This document shows, in pieces, positions 11,512-23,100 of a stretch of 64,000 bases of DNA. Source of the stretch: Antilocapra americana (taxonomy: Eukaryota > Chordata > Mammalia > Artiodactyla > Antilocapridae); assembly GCA_007570785.1 (NCBI GenBank), contig ML660211.1, positions 6,724,774 through 6,788,773 of the forward strand, in the 5' to 3' direction. The first letter of the stretch is position 1, and every line of letters starts with the position of its first letter. A program made the translations under genes and the position numbers. The notes under the pieces were generated by a model, which saw nothing but the letters and a program-made list of their open reading frames with translations, did no database searches and was not told the DNA's origin.

Positions 11512-11686
11512 AGCTTCCCTGGTAATGCAAATGGTAAAAAATCTGCCTGCAATGTGGGAGACAGGGAATGGCTATCCACTCCAGTATTCTTGCCTGGAGA
11601 ATTCTGTGCACAGAGAAGCCTAGAATGCTACAGTCCATGGGGTCTCAAAGAGTAGGACATGACTGAGTGACTACACTTTCACTTTC
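11512..11686 (+). mobile_element. Bov-tA SINE with 12-bp target duplication
   Basis: Head GCTTCCCTGGTAATGCAAAT, CTGCCTGCAATGTGGGAGAC, then an internal deletion that joins directly to AATGGCTATCCACTCCAG, then the usual tail ending GACTGAGTGACTACACTTTC. Flanked by a perfect 12-bp repeat ATGAAATGTGAG at 11500-11511 and 11687-11698. The loss of the B-box/linker segment makes it shorter than a normal Bov-tA. Confidence 0.93.
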
Positions 11687-11854
11687 ATGAAATGTGAGGT
11701 GTATATTACTTATGCTCCCCCTCCTCTTCCCAAATCTTAGAAATTATAATATTAGTTGTTACAGTGGTTATTTTTTATGGGGGGATTAAAGATAACAAAC
11801 ATTCATATTCTTAGAATATTTAAGTGATTCTGGAAAAAATAACATTGTTCTAAA

Positions 11855-11985
11855 TTTTTATTTATTTATTTTTGACCTTGCCTTGTATTGTTGGCAGGAT
11901 CTCACTTCCCTTACTGGAGACTGAATCCAGGCCCTCTGCAGTAAAAGTGCAGAATCCTAAGCACTGGACCACCAGGGAATTTCCT
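11855..11985 (-). mobile_element. CHR-type (cetartiodactyl tRNA-derived) SINE
   Basis: Minus-strand signature: T-rich end (ATTTATTTATTTTTGACC), GGCAGGATCTCACTTCCCTT, GACTGAATCCAGGCCCTCTG, and CCTAAGCACTGGACCACCAG GGAATTTCC, matching the antisense CHR SINE with its tRNA-like promoter. This family is older than the Bov-tA copies. Confidence 0.85.
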
Positions 11986-12004
11986 GAATAACAATTTTGA
12001 ATTT

Positions 12005-12400
12005 TAAATACCATCTGTTATTCAATATTATAATATGTTGTATAATAATCTCAATACTTGGAAGCTTAAAACAATGTCCATTTATTTTTCCTATAAATCC
12101 ACAGGTCAACTAGGTTGTTAAGTGATCTTGGCTAGGTGTGGCTTGAGGTTTTTTATGGTTTCTGGAAGACATTATGCATAAGATGAACTTTTTTGGGAAT
12201 GAAGTGTTTTTTTCTCCAAGTGTCTCACAACTCTGAAAATTTGTGTCCACTTATCCTGTGATAGCAGCAGGGAGGAGACTCTGTAAGGCCCCTTAAGGCA
12301 TGACCTTGGCTGACAGAAGATACAAATTCATTTTTTAACACCATGGGTGCAGGGAAAGGTGGAGAACTGGTGTGATTTTTCCTATCACTTTATCACAAAA
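12005..12400. repeat. Ancient mammalian interspersed repeat (unnamed)
   Basis: Contains GGAAGCTTAAAACAATGTCC, then CACAGGTCAACTAGGTTG and GGCTAGGTGTGGCTTGAGG, which fit a common old mammalian repeat whose antisense reads 'cttagtggcttaaaacaac ... ctgtgggtcaggaatttggg'. I cannot name the family with certainty. Related pieces occur at 30900-31300, 54330-55010 (opposite orientation) and 63380-63760. Confidence 0.45.
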
Positions 12401-14060
12401 TGTTTGGGATACAGTCCATACTAACAAATATATATGGTTCTGTCATCAAAATCAAAATATAACAATTTGGCAATATGTTTTTTCTTTTCTCACACAATGA
12501 GTATCGTATTGAATGCTACCATATGGAATGAAGAGTCTATCTCTTCAGTTACATTTCATTGATATTAACATATTAATATAGGCACCAGTAAGACATGTGT
12601 CTTGACTAAGAAATGTCTCCCACAGAGCTACCTTTTCCCTAAGAATGAAAATTAAAAAGCTGATGTTTGAAACTAACTGTAGGTACAACAGGAGAGGGTT
12701 CACTGAATCCCAATTCAGCACTCTGCTATTTTAGTTCCCATACCATCAGTCATGATGATGCTATTTAAAGAGACTTGTAAAATATAATGGCTGTGATTAG
12801 CCATTTATATGTATAATTCATGAAGACAAGTTGCAAACATTTCTGATATATGAAGCAAATCTATTTTTCATTTGCATTTTCAATGACTATTCTGAAGGAA
12901 TTTTTAATTTTGCTTGCCTGATGTTTAAAAAGAATCAAATTTAGGATCTGTGCATCATTTAGTCTGATGTATTACTTATGAAACTAATTTACTCCCATAA
13001 ATGTACTGTCGGTTAAGAAGGTCAATAGTCTGCTTATAATTATCAGTTATCTATACAGTGTGAAATGTATCAAAAGAAAATATTAGTCTATTCAAAGAGG
13101 CCATTTTCTTGCTGGTCCATATTAAGCAATTCTAAATGGCTAAAACTAATTTTATAAGATTCAATAGGAGGAAGAGCTTACCAAAAAGCTTCCAACTGGA
13201 ATTCATCACTCAGGTCCTTTCCCTTAGTATATTCACATAGGATGGGATTTCTTTCACCTTGAAATGTTGTATGTTGAATGCCTATAATATTACAGATTTT
13301 TAAAACTATAGTCAAAATTAATCAATTGAATAATTTAATCTGAAAGAATACCTTTGCTATGGCCTGAAAATGTTTCTGTAGTGCAGGGATAAGGAGGTAT
13401 GAGGTAATCAGTGATGGTTTGGGCAACATAGGTATGAGAGGCAAAGCCTCAAATAATTGAATCTGTGTTACATTAAGAGAGGGAGCAGGCGTAGAAGGGG
13501 TCAAAGATGACTGATAATTCTAGTTATAGATAGGCAAAACAAGTAATTAGTGGTTAGAAACTATTTGGGAGGCCAGAAGGCCACATAGTCATCAAAACTC
13601 ATCAAAATATCCTCCCTATTCATGTTTATTTTTATACCACTAATAAAAATATGTCACTCTCCTTTGATGCAAGCTGAATAATCTAATTTTGGCCTGTTCT
13701 TCTTAATCCACAGATGTGAACTAGTTACCTGAATGGCAAAGAGATAAAATGACCTCTTAAAGATGTTTGTGCAAAAGTTAACACAAGCACTAAAAAGGGA
13801 GCATAACTTTGAAAATCAGGTCTTATAACTACTCAAATTACGTATCCAACTTATTTTTTGCTTATTTTCTATTCTGTTCATCAAATTCTAAGTATACTGA
13901 AAACTCAATAAAATAAGTTATGAACACACAAAAAATTTATTTAGCCCAAACCTTGGTGGCAGACAGCAAAACATATGTTGTGTGCTCTTCACAAATTTTT
14001 GAAGTATCTATATGCAATATAACAGCTAGATATTTAACTGATACTAAGTACAAAGACACC
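12400..14060. other. Repeat-poor stretch, no gene recognised
   Basis: No repeat or gene recognised. The part at about 12740-13180 is rich in short AT motifs such as TTCATTTGCATTTTC (12857-12871, octamer-like ATTTGCAT) and TGATTAGCC. The sequence cannot tell whether it is constrained. Confidence 0.4.
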
Positions 14061-14079
14061 CTAGGCATGAATATTTCTT

Positions 14080-14564
14080 TTTTATTTTAAATTTATTTAA
14101 TTGGAGGATAATTGCCTTACAATATTGTGATGGTTTTGGCGTACATTAACATGAATCGGCCTTAGGTATACATATGTACCCCGATCCTGAACCCTGCTCC
14201 CACCTCCCTCCCCACCCTATCCCTCTAGGTTATTCCAGAGCATGGTTTTGGGTGCCCTCCTTCATGTATTGAACTCACACTGGCTGGTCATCTGTTTTAC
14301 ATATGGTCATGAATGTGTTTCAATACTATTCTCTCAAATCATCCCACCCTCTCCTTCTCCCACTGAGTCCAAAAGTCTTTTCTTTATGTCTGTTTCTCCT
14401 TTGCTGCCCTGCATGTTGGATCACTGATACTATCTTTCTAAATTCCATATATATGTGTTAGTATATACAGTATTTGTCTCTCTCTTGGATAATAGATTCC
14501 AGGTTCATCCACCTTATTAGAATTGACCCAAATACATTTCTTTTTATACTTAAGTAATATCCAA
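14080..14564 (-). mobile_element. Ruminant L1, 5'-truncated, with target duplication
   Basis: Minus-strand L1 3' end: ATTGGAGGATAATTGCCTTA, the TACATATGTACCCCGATCC block, the pyrimidine-rich run (antisense of the polypurine tract), TTCTAAATTCCATATATATG, and a 5' end in the ORF2 tail. Flanked by an 11-bp repeat GAATATTTCTT at 14069-14079 and 14565-14575. The 61-codon frame at 14242-14427 is antisense to this L1. Confidence 0.93.
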
Positions 14565-14575
14565 GAATATTTCTT

Positions 14576-15120
14576 GTTACAATAATATTAGCAGGCTGCA
14601 AAATAATATCATATTTTATGTTGAGTCAATTTCAGTGTTTTTTTTCCCAGTGTTTTTTAACATTTAAGAGAACTAGACATTCTAGCTACTAAACCTCAAT
14701 TATATTTTGACTTAAAGTTACCACTGTACTATCTGTTAACAATATAAAAAGAGGAAAGAGAAATCCATGGAATTTTAGATATCTTCTTCCAGGATAGTGG
14801 AGGTTTGCTTCCACTGAATGAATGAGAAAAACAATTTTTCCTTAAAATCCAAGGTTTTTATTTAAACTATAATTATTAATAAAAGGCATAAGATCAGATT
14901 TTTGGGCAGGAAGAGTTTTGGAGTTTTCCACTCCAACACCTTCAATGCTACTAATGAAAACCCTAAGTAACACGGATGCAACATGACCTGTTTAAAACCA
15001 CACATCAGACTTAGACGTAAGAGTCAACAACAGAACCTGAATCTACTGATTACGGAGTTCCTTTTTAGAAGCCTTACACTTTAACACCATTTTTTTTTTA
15101 GCCTATAGCTTTCTTTAACT
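14576..15120. other. No recognised feature
   Basis: AT-rich, no recognised element. A T-run lies at 15091-15099. Confidence 0.35.
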
Positions 15121-15121
15121 A

Positions 15122-16102
15122 TTGGGAAATCTGTATGCAGATCAAGAAGCAACAATTAGAACTGGACATGGAACAACTGACTGGTTCCAAACTGGGAAAG
15201 GAGTAAGTCAAGGCTGTATATTGTCACCCTGCTGATTTAACTTATATGCAGAGTACATCACACAAAATGCTAGGTGAGATGAATCACAAACAGGAATCAA
15301 GATTGCCAGGGGAAATATCAACAGTCTCAAATATGCATATGATATCACTCAAATGGCAGAAAGTGAAGAGAAACTAGAGACCCTCTTGATGAAGGTGAAA
15401 GAGGAGAATTAAGAAGCTGGCTTGAAACTCAGCATTAAAAACAATTTAAGATCATGGCATCAGGTCTCATCACTTCATAACAAAAAAAGGAGAAAAAGAG
15501 GAAGCAGTGACCAATTTTATTTTCTTAGACTCTGAAATCACTGTGGATGGTGACTGCAGTAGTGAAACTAAAAGACACTTGCTCCTTGAAAGGAGAACTA
15601 TGATAAACCAAACAGCATATTAGAAAGTAGAGACAACAATTTGCTGAAAAAGGTTTGTATGGTTAAAACTATGATTTTTCTAGTAGTCATGTACAGATGT
15701 GAGAGTTGGGCCATAAAGAAGGCTGAACTCCCGAGAACTGAGGCTTTCGAATTGTGGTGCTGGAGATGACTATTGAGTCCCTTGGACTGCAAGGAGATCA
15801 AACTAGTCAAATCTAAAAGAGAATCGAGCCTGAATATTTATTGGAAGGACTGATGTTGAAGCTGGAGCTCCAATACTTTGTCCACCTGATGCAAAGAGCT
15901 GACTCATTAAGACCCTGATTCAGGGAAAGGCTGAGGGCAGGAGAAGAATGGGGTGACAGAATGAGATGGTTGGATGGCATCACTGACTCAGTGCACAGGA
16001 GTATGAGCAAACTGTGGGAGAAAGTAAAGGACAGGGAAGCCTGGAGTTCTGCAGTTCCTGAGGTCACAGTCAGACACAATTTAGCAACTGAATAATAATG
16101 AA
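15122..16102 (+). mobile_element. BovB LINE, RT domain to 3' end, inactive
   Basis: Runs from the RT fingers/palm region (GTATGCAGATCAAGAAGCAA) to the 3' end (GACACAATTTAGCAACTGA). At 15332-15343 the RT catalytic box reads Tyr-Ala-Tyr-Asp, so the first of the two aspartates of the YADD motif is replaced. Frame breaks are also present, e.g. a stop soon after 'gaggagaat taa' near 15411. It lacks the N-terminal endonuclease. A dead copy. Confidence 0.93.
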
Positions 16103-16542
16103 CATTATAAAACTATGTCCAGCAGGAATCACACTGAGTGACTATTTTTTAGAAAAAAAAAATATTGTCTCTGCTTTTTAGTTATTGTTAAGTGTAAATA
16201 TAAAAGCCTACTTCTTTAGTGTTTCAAAATCTTGTGTTAAAGTGTTATTCTAGATTCATCTAGAAACATATATTCCATAGGTCTTATAAGATTTAAAAAG
16301 TATTTTAATGGTGGTATACAACACAGTGGCACTTGGATAGATGAAAATCCTCTAAACCTATTGCTTTCAGACAAGAGAAGGTTGGCAGATAAGTTGCACC
16401 CAGGAATAGGGTGACAGTAGCTTGAGTTATAATGGGCCGCTTATATGTGATGCATAGTCAGCAGGGTGGGGTTAGTTAGATTTCATAGATTCCCTGTGGA
16501 CTGGCTGCTTTGAATGATTTCCCAGATGCAGAATATTGTTCT

Positions 16543-17145
16543 TGTTGTTGTTCAGTCACTAAGTTGTGTCCAACTCTTTGAGATCCCATGGACTGAAGCA
16601 CACCAGTTTTCCCTGTCCTTCTCTATCTCTGTAGTATGCTCAAACTCATGTCCATTGAGCCAATGATGCCATCCAACCATCTCATCCTCTGTCACCTCCT
16701 TCTTCTCCAGCCCTCAACCTTTCCCAGTGTTAGGGTCTTTTTCAGTGAGTCGGCTCTTTGCATCAGGTGGCCAAAATACTGAAGCTTCTGTTTCAGCATC
16801 AGTCCTTCCAATGAGGATTCAGGGTTGATTTCTTTTAAGATTGACAGGTTTGATCTCATTTCTGTCCAGGGGCCTCTCAACAGTCTTCTTCAGCACCACA
16901 GTTCAAAAGCATCACCTCTTTGGCGTTTAGACTTCCTTATGGTCCAACTCTCATATTCATACATGACACTGGAAAAACCATAATTTGACTCGATGGACAT
17001 TTGTTGGCAAAGTAATGTCTCTGCTTTTTAATATGCTGTCAATATTGGTCATAATTTTTCCTCCAAGGAGCAAGAGTCTTCTAATTTCATGGCTTCAGTC
17101 ACCATCTGAAGTGATTTTGGAGCCCAAAAAAAAAGTCTGTCACTG
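16543..17145 (-). mobile_element. BovB LINE, 3' part
   Basis: Minus-strand BovB from the 3' terminus (TTGTTCAGTCACTAAGTTGT) up to the segment antisense to 'TTTTGGGCTCCAAAATCACT' near 17110. The 62-codon frame at 16692-16880 is the antisense-read BovB C-terminal region, broken by stops. Lies between two BovB pieces of opposite orientation. Confidence 0.92.
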
Positions 17146-17296
17146 TTGACGTTGCTTAAGTCAGATTAAAGAATATCATTAGCTTCACAGTGTTTTATAA
17201 AGTAAGAATGATATAAGGTTTGAGAAAATTCAGGATTCTTGTTATTGGCCATAAGAACTTATTTCAGATAGCTTTATAATATATACATATTTTAGA

Positions 17297-17652
17297 GAAG
17301 ACTCTTTGGAGTCCCTTGGACTGCAAGGAGATCCAACCAGTCCATCCTAAAGGAAGTCAGTCCTGAGTATTCATTGGAAGGACTGATGCTGAAGCTGAAA
17401 TTTCAATACTTCGGACACCTGATGCAAAGAACTGACTCATTTGAAAAGACCCCGATACTGGGAAAGATTGAAGGCAGGAGGAGTAGGGGACAACAAAGGA
17501 TGAGATGAATGGATGGTATCACCGGCTCAATGGACATGAGTTTGAGTAAGCTCTGGGAGCTGTTGATACACAGGGAAGCCTGGTGTGCTGCAGTCCATGG
17601 GGCTGCAAAGAGTCAGACATGACTGAGGGACTGAACTGAACTGAACTGAAAG
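17297..17652 (+). mobile_element. BovB LINE, 3' end
   Basis: AGAGAAGACTCTTTGGAGTC through GGACTGATGCTGAAGCTGAA to the terminal GAACTGAACTGAACTGAA repeats typical of the BovB 3' tail. 5'-truncated. Confidence 0.94.
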
Positions 17653-17734
17653 CAAATTCAAAATATACTATGTATGGTCCAAGCTGAGAACCAAACCTAA
17701 CTGCTAGTTCTGGCTATTTATTTTAGACCAATTT

Positions 17735-18059
17735 GAAATACATTTTACATCACTAATTTATTACATTCATTTTAAACATATGTCTCAACAAGTTTTGACA
17801 AATTCATGCACCTGTGTAACCATCACCTCATTAAAATATGGAACATTGCATCATCTCCAAAAGTTCCTTGAGTACATGCCATGAAATTCTTTACCTCCAG
17901 CCCCAGGTAGTCAATCACTATGGCTTAGACTTATCTTTTCTAGAATTTCTTATAAATGGAATTATTCATAATTATTCATCATAATATACTCTTTTATATT
18001 TTGATTCTTGCACTCAACGAGCTTTTGATAGTGCCCATGTTATTGCATACAGAAGTTAC
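17735..18059 (-). mobile_element. Old L1 3' part, segment 1 (interrupted)
   Basis: Antisense of an old L1 3' region: TTGACAAATTCATGCACCTG, TGTAACCATCACCTCATTAA and TGGAACATTGCATCATCTCC parallel 'gtgcaaccatcaccac ... ccagaac'. Interrupted by the solo LTR; the continuation is at 19201. Confidence 0.7.
18054..18059. repeat. 6-bp target duplication, left copy
   Basis: AGTTAC directly before the LTR; identical to 19195-19200. A 6-bp duplication is the normal size for ERVK-type integrases. Confidence 0.85.
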
Positions 18060-19194
18060 TGCCAGGGTCCAGCCCCAGCGGGGTCCGGGGGTCTTGAGGG
18101 ATGAGTGGCGTTGGTGGAAGAACTGAGCTGAGTCGATGTGTGGTGATGGAGAAGTCTCTCAGTTTATTGTTGTTGGTTTACAGTTTTATAGCCAAAAGAC
18201 ATCCCCATTACATCATTACATCACCTATCATTCTATACAATTTTTTGTTTTCTACCTTCCATAGCAACCTTATCATTGAGCTCATTCCCCAATCTGTCAT
18301 GAAACATTCCCCTTGCAGAAGTTGGATTTCTATGTAATTAGATTTAACAATAGTATGTTTACCATTTGAATGTCTTCAGTATACTTCATTCAGTCATGAT
18401 AAGTACATCAACCTAAGTAGAAAGGTTATATTTCTCTTATCAGGTACAACTATGTAGAAGCTAGAGGGAAGGGCTAAAGCTTGAAACTATTTTATTCTAG
18501 TAACCTACTCTGGTTCTTGGGAGGAAAGAGGACAAAGAAACAGTTTAGAAAGAGGAAAGAGGACTAAGACAATTTAGAAAAAGGAAAGAGGACTAAGAGA
18601 CAGTCTAGCAGCACTGCTTTAGCAATAAAACCCTATTAACCTTATAACTACTCTAATGAATTCCTATGTCTACATTATCCTAAAGCAGTCAATATCTCCA
18701 AGTATGCTGGCCACAGTTATGAGCATTCCTAAGTCACAATCCAGCCTGATTTCTTCAAGGAAGAAAGCCTCCTCCGTGGAGTGGTCAGGGGAGTGGGAGG
18801 TGGAAAGGTGACCCAAGTATGAGCCTTTCTGGTGGTGGCCTTGCCATGACCCCCAGAGAACTCTTGGTAAACTCCCCAGTAATTAGTAGGAGGAGTAGTA
18901 ATCTATTTAAATGTCCCTTTCATTCCTCCTTAGCCCCCGGGGGAAGGTAATCCACCTTCCCAGATCCTCTGGTCAATAAGGTCTGGGGGGATTATCTCAG
19001 GACGAATTCTTTCCAACTGGGACTGACCTACTGAGATGAGCCAATGTTCCAAGCAGGGACAGAACTCCCAAGAAAGATACCAAGGGGGGGGCCTACCCCG
19101 GGATGCCCCGATAAAGAAAGTCAGCCTTGTAATTTCTTTCTTAGTCTCGTGACCTTGTCATCCGAGCAAGGAGGCATCCTGACAGCTCCCAGCA
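18060..19194 (-). mobile_element. Solo LTR, ERVK-type
   Basis: A 1135-bp unit bounded by TG...CA and by identical 6-bp duplications (AGTTAC), with no internal retroviral sequence, so it is a solo LTR left by LTR-LTR recombination. Orientation is taken as minus because that strand has a TATAAAA box (complement of 18184-18190) followed closely by AATAAA (complement of 18163-18168) and a short GC-rich U5 ending ACCCTGGCA. The minus-strand start reads TGCTGGGAGCTGTCAGGATG. The name BTLTR1-like is my best guess from memory and needs a library match. Confidence 0.85.
18163..18190 (-). promoter_or_regulatory. LTR TATA box and polyadenylation signal
   Basis: On the minus strand TATAAAA (18184-18190) lies about 16 bases before AATAAA (18163-18168), the compact U3/R arrangement seen in betaretrovirus-like LTRs. 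Whether it is still used is unknown. Confidence 0.6.
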
Positions 19195-19200
19195 AGTTAC
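19195..19200. repeat. 6-bp target duplication, right copy
   Basis: AGTTAC directly after the LTR, matching 18054-18059. Confidence 0.85.
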
Positions 19201-19365
19201 TAAATTGTCTTTATTACTGAGTATATTCCATTTAATGATTACCTCCATTGGTTTGTCGCTTCACCTATTGATGGGTATTTGAGCTATTATCACATTTTGG
19301 TTACTATGAATAAATCTGCTGTGAACTTCTCTGTGTGAGCCTTGTTTCTCTTTTGTTTTACTTTT
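19201..19365 (-). mobile_element. Old L1, segment 2
   Basis: Resumes the old antisense L1 after the LTR: GAGTATATTCCATTTAATGA, CACCTATTGATGGGTATTTG, GTTACTATGAATAAATCTGC. Interrupted again by the younger L1 at about 19395. Confidence 0.7.
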
Positions 19366-19394
19366 TTTGTTTGTTTGTTTTTGTTTTTTGAGAA
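19366..19394. repeat. T-rich (TTTG)n tract
   Basis: TTTGTTTGTTTGTTTTTG repeats at the 3' side of the younger minus-strand L1; low-complexity tail-like sequence. Confidence 0.6.
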
Positions 19395-20047
19395 GCACAT
19401 TCTTTATTTATTTATTTTTTTTAAATTTTCTTTACTTTATTGTGTTGGTTTTGGCATACATTGACATGAAACCACCATGGGTATACATATGCTCCCCCTC
19501 CAGAACCCCCCTCCCTCTTCCCTCCCGATTCCCTCCCCCTGGGTCATCTCAGTGCACCAGCCCCGAGCATCAATCCTGGGCTGGCAATTGATTTCACATA
19601 TGATAATTAACATGTTTCAGTGCCATTCTCCCATATCATCCCCCCCTTGCCCTCATCCACAGAGTCCACGAGACTGTTCTATACATCTGCGTTTCTTTTG
19701 CTGGTTCGCATGCAGGGTTCTCGTTACCATCTTTCTAAATTCCATATATATGCGTTAGTATACTGTATTGTTGTTTTTCCTTCTGGCTTACTTCACTCTG
19801 GATAATAGGCTCCAGTTCCATCCACCTGAGTAGAACTGCTTCAAATGAATTTTTTTTTTAATGCTGAGTAATATTCCATTGTGTATATGTACCACAGCTT
19901 TCTTATCCATTCGTCAGTTGATGGACATCTAGGTTGCTTCCATGTCCTGGCTATTGTAAACAGTGTGGCGATGAACATTGGGATACACGTGACTCTTTCA
20001 ATTCTGGTTTCCTCGGTTGTGTGCCCAGCAGTGGGATTGCTGGGTCA
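19395..20047 (-). mobile_element. Ruminant L1, 5'-truncated, nested in old L1
   Basis: Minus-strand L1: T-rich tail, TTGGCATACATTGACATGAA, ACATATGCTCCCCCTCCAGA, the pyrimidine-rich tract, TTCTAAATTCCATATATATG, GTATACTGTATTGTTGTTTT, CTGAGTAATATTCCATTGTG and GATTGCTGGGTCAT. Then older L1 text resumes at about 20048. The + frames of 61-113 codons here are antisense readings of L1. Confidence 0.9.
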
Positions 20048-20190
20048 TAGGATTGCTTGGTCATATGGTAAGTTTAATTTTATAAGAAAATGTGCAACTG
20101 TCTTCTTTCCAAAATGTATACAACATTTTGTATTCCCACAATCAACATATAATAGTTCTGTTTGCACATTTCCTTTTGTTTTCTATGGTT
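20048..20190 (-). mobile_element. Old L1, segment 3
   Basis: AGGATTGCTTGGTCATATGG followed by TAAGTTTAATTTTATAAGAA and TTTTGTATTCCCACAATCAA: older L1 words repeating the position just passed by the younger L1, which shows that the younger copy sits inside the older one. Confidence 0.7.
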
Positions 20191-23100
20191 TCGACAAGTG
20201 CTCTGAGACATGGACAGTTTAGAACTCAAATTATAGTTTAGCCCACACTGAAATATCACATTGCATGATGAAATTTCTGCTTGAATTTTATTCATTGTCA
20301 GTATAGGAATTTTAGGGTTGGTTCCAAAGTCCAAGCTATTCAGAATTAAGTTAGTTACTATTAGAGGTCATCTTCATTCATGTCTTTTAATGACAATGAT
20401 TGTGACTGACTTCTCTGGACACTCTGAAAGTTTCGGAAATATACTACCAACCTTATTTGCATATCTGGTAATATGTCCTTACTATTAAGGAGAGAAAATA
20501 GTATTTTACAGAGGCAGTGTAAACATTACTACAGTTTAGTTGCTTGTTTTACTCATGAATAAAAAGAGGTAGGCAGTAGTGAAACACAAGACCACAGGGA
20601 TCCAACAAATTCCAAGCATCTGCTAGGGTCTCCCCTGTGTTTTTCTAAATAAGCCCGCCATCAGGGAAAATACAGAGGATCAGTTATCCTAAAAAGTTAG
20701 TGCTGAGACAGCTAATCTTAATAAGCATAGAAATCTTGAGGGGTATTTAGTGGAATTTCTTAACTAGTTAATCAAAAAGCCCAGTATGAGTGAGGGTGGC
20801 TTAATATCTGAATGGTAATTCCCTAGGAGAATTCCCAAATAAAAACTTCATCCAGATTTCCTTGCTTTTAAATACATAAAATCATTTTGAAGCAAAACAG
20901 CATTTAAAAGTTTTAAATAATTTTATGAAAACAAAGATGAGTCAAGATTACAGATGCGTTCAGAATCTCAGAAAGGTTCCACTGGAAACTTTCCAGCATC
21001 CACAGAAAAATCACAGCAGAAAGGAATATGTGAAATACAAAGAGAGACTATGGCAGCCTGGGTAGCCATGCAAAGAGAAAATTATGGAAAATGAAGTAGT
21101 TTCCTATGGGGACTGACGAATGCACAATTTTGAATCCATGCTGTTTCCAAGATATTAAAACTAAATATAGTACATCTGCTCTACTGCATGAGAGATAATA
21201 TATCACAGTGTGAAGTTTCATGATGATTATGTGAATTCAGCTGTTTATTCTGGATATTGCCATTCCTTTGCTTTTTTCATTATCTGAGAACTAGAAAGGC
21301 TGCTTTTAAGGAACTAGTGGGGAAAAAAAAAATAGCAATCCAGGTGACACCGTAATGAAAAGTGCAGCAGAGTAAAAATCCCATATTGGAAAGCAGGCTA
21401 GTCTCCAGACCTAGGGCTGATTATGTTGTTGGATAACTAAATACTCCAGGGTGGTACGCTGCCCACGCACCAGTTCAGCCATATGATATCATTCCTTCCT
21501 GACTTCAGAGAAACTGCTGACCCAAACCCTGAGGTTCTGAGTAAAAGTTACACAGATTCAGCAAGGTATGACAGGCATATGCATTCAAGGCAAAAGGAAC
21601 AGCTAAGAATTCTCTGATATCATAAAAACATGTTATGATATTGTGCCATGAAACCATCAACTACTCCAAATAACATTATGAAAACACAAGTAAATATTTC
21701 TGTTTCCTCTGTTGCTTATAAAAAGCAAAACAGAAGTTTCCCCTTGCCAATTTAACAAAAGGAGATGGGAAAATCATCCAAGTACTTAATCATAATATCC
21801 AATTTATTTTTAAGTAAAATGAATGCATAAGAGGCAATTTTGGGATGGAAACATGATACCAATTAATGTTCAAATATCACGGAGCAAGTTTAATTTTCTT
21901 ACCTCGGCAAAAATATCCAAGTCAGGAAATTTAGATTTCTGTGATCATGGGCAGAAGCTTATTATTAATGTGTTTTTCTCGTCCCTTGGTCTCTTCCCTG
22001 AAATAGAATTCAGGGCTCATGCTGTGAGTCTTCAGTATTGTTCCCTGCAAGAAACAATTTTATTCTGCCTCAGAGGCAATATGTTTTTATGCTTAATTCT
22101 GTCCCTGGTAACCACAATGCTTGTTCATGTCTTTAACATACCTTTTAAAGAAATTAATTTCCATGAATGATCAATAAATTCTGCTTCTAGGAACTAAATC
22201 TCTCAGTTATGAGCTGAGGGAAAAAATTACGTTTTCCTGCTCCATCATATGTTTATTAATTGTGATTAAGCAATAGCATTTAATCAGCATGCATGGGGAT
22301 ATACAAATATACAGTTTTCATATTTGGCCTTACTTTAATTATATGCATTTATTTAAAGTTTTGTCACTAGCTTCAGATCAGTTTAGCCCCAAGCATACAT
22401 TTACATTTACACTGTAATAAAGTTATGCAACTGAATTTTATCTTTTGGATAAATGCAAAATAAAACAAAGCTGTGTTCAAAGGAGTGAGAAAAATGGTCA
22501 GCTCCAGCAGCTCGGGGAATAAAAAAAAAATTCCAATGTCCATCATTAGTGACTAACATCACTATTATATTATTTTTCATAGTACACAAAACAGTGGGAT
22601 AATATGATGAAACTATATTTCAGAATTAGACAATTAAAGTGTCAAAATTTGCATTTTGAAGATGAAAAATTAAATTAGAGAGATGTATTGAAGCAAACCA
22701 CCTACATCCAAGTAGAAATCATCATTATATATTTAGTACTGTTACAAAAAAGTTGAATAATGAATAACTTCTACATAAAGAGAATTTCCTTCTATCTGGA
22801 GAAAACAAATAAATCTGAATTAATTTTATTTTAAAAGTGTGTTTAGTGTCCATCAGAATATCAAATGTTCTCAAAAATATTTAGTTCTGTCAAAATTTAT
22901 TTGCTCATAAATACTAAAGCTATAACCACTGATGACTCATTTTTGAACATTCTAGCATTTTTGAACATTCACTGTTCTTTATATATTCAGCTAAATCAAC
23001 AAACATTTACCCATTTATGTGATTAATCATCTAAAAAACTATTATATTATACATTCTGTACTGTAAACTATTTATCAAATTTGTCATGGTCATTTCCATA

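Noticed and set aside
18060..19194. Plus-strand orientation for the LTR, based on a GATAAAG near the right end
   Set aside because: The minus strand has a proper TATAAAA followed by AATAAA and a short U5, a much better fit.
21823..22170. 115-codon plus-strand frame outside repeats
   Set aside because: No recognised family, weak context, composition as expected for AT-rich random frames. Kept only as something to test.
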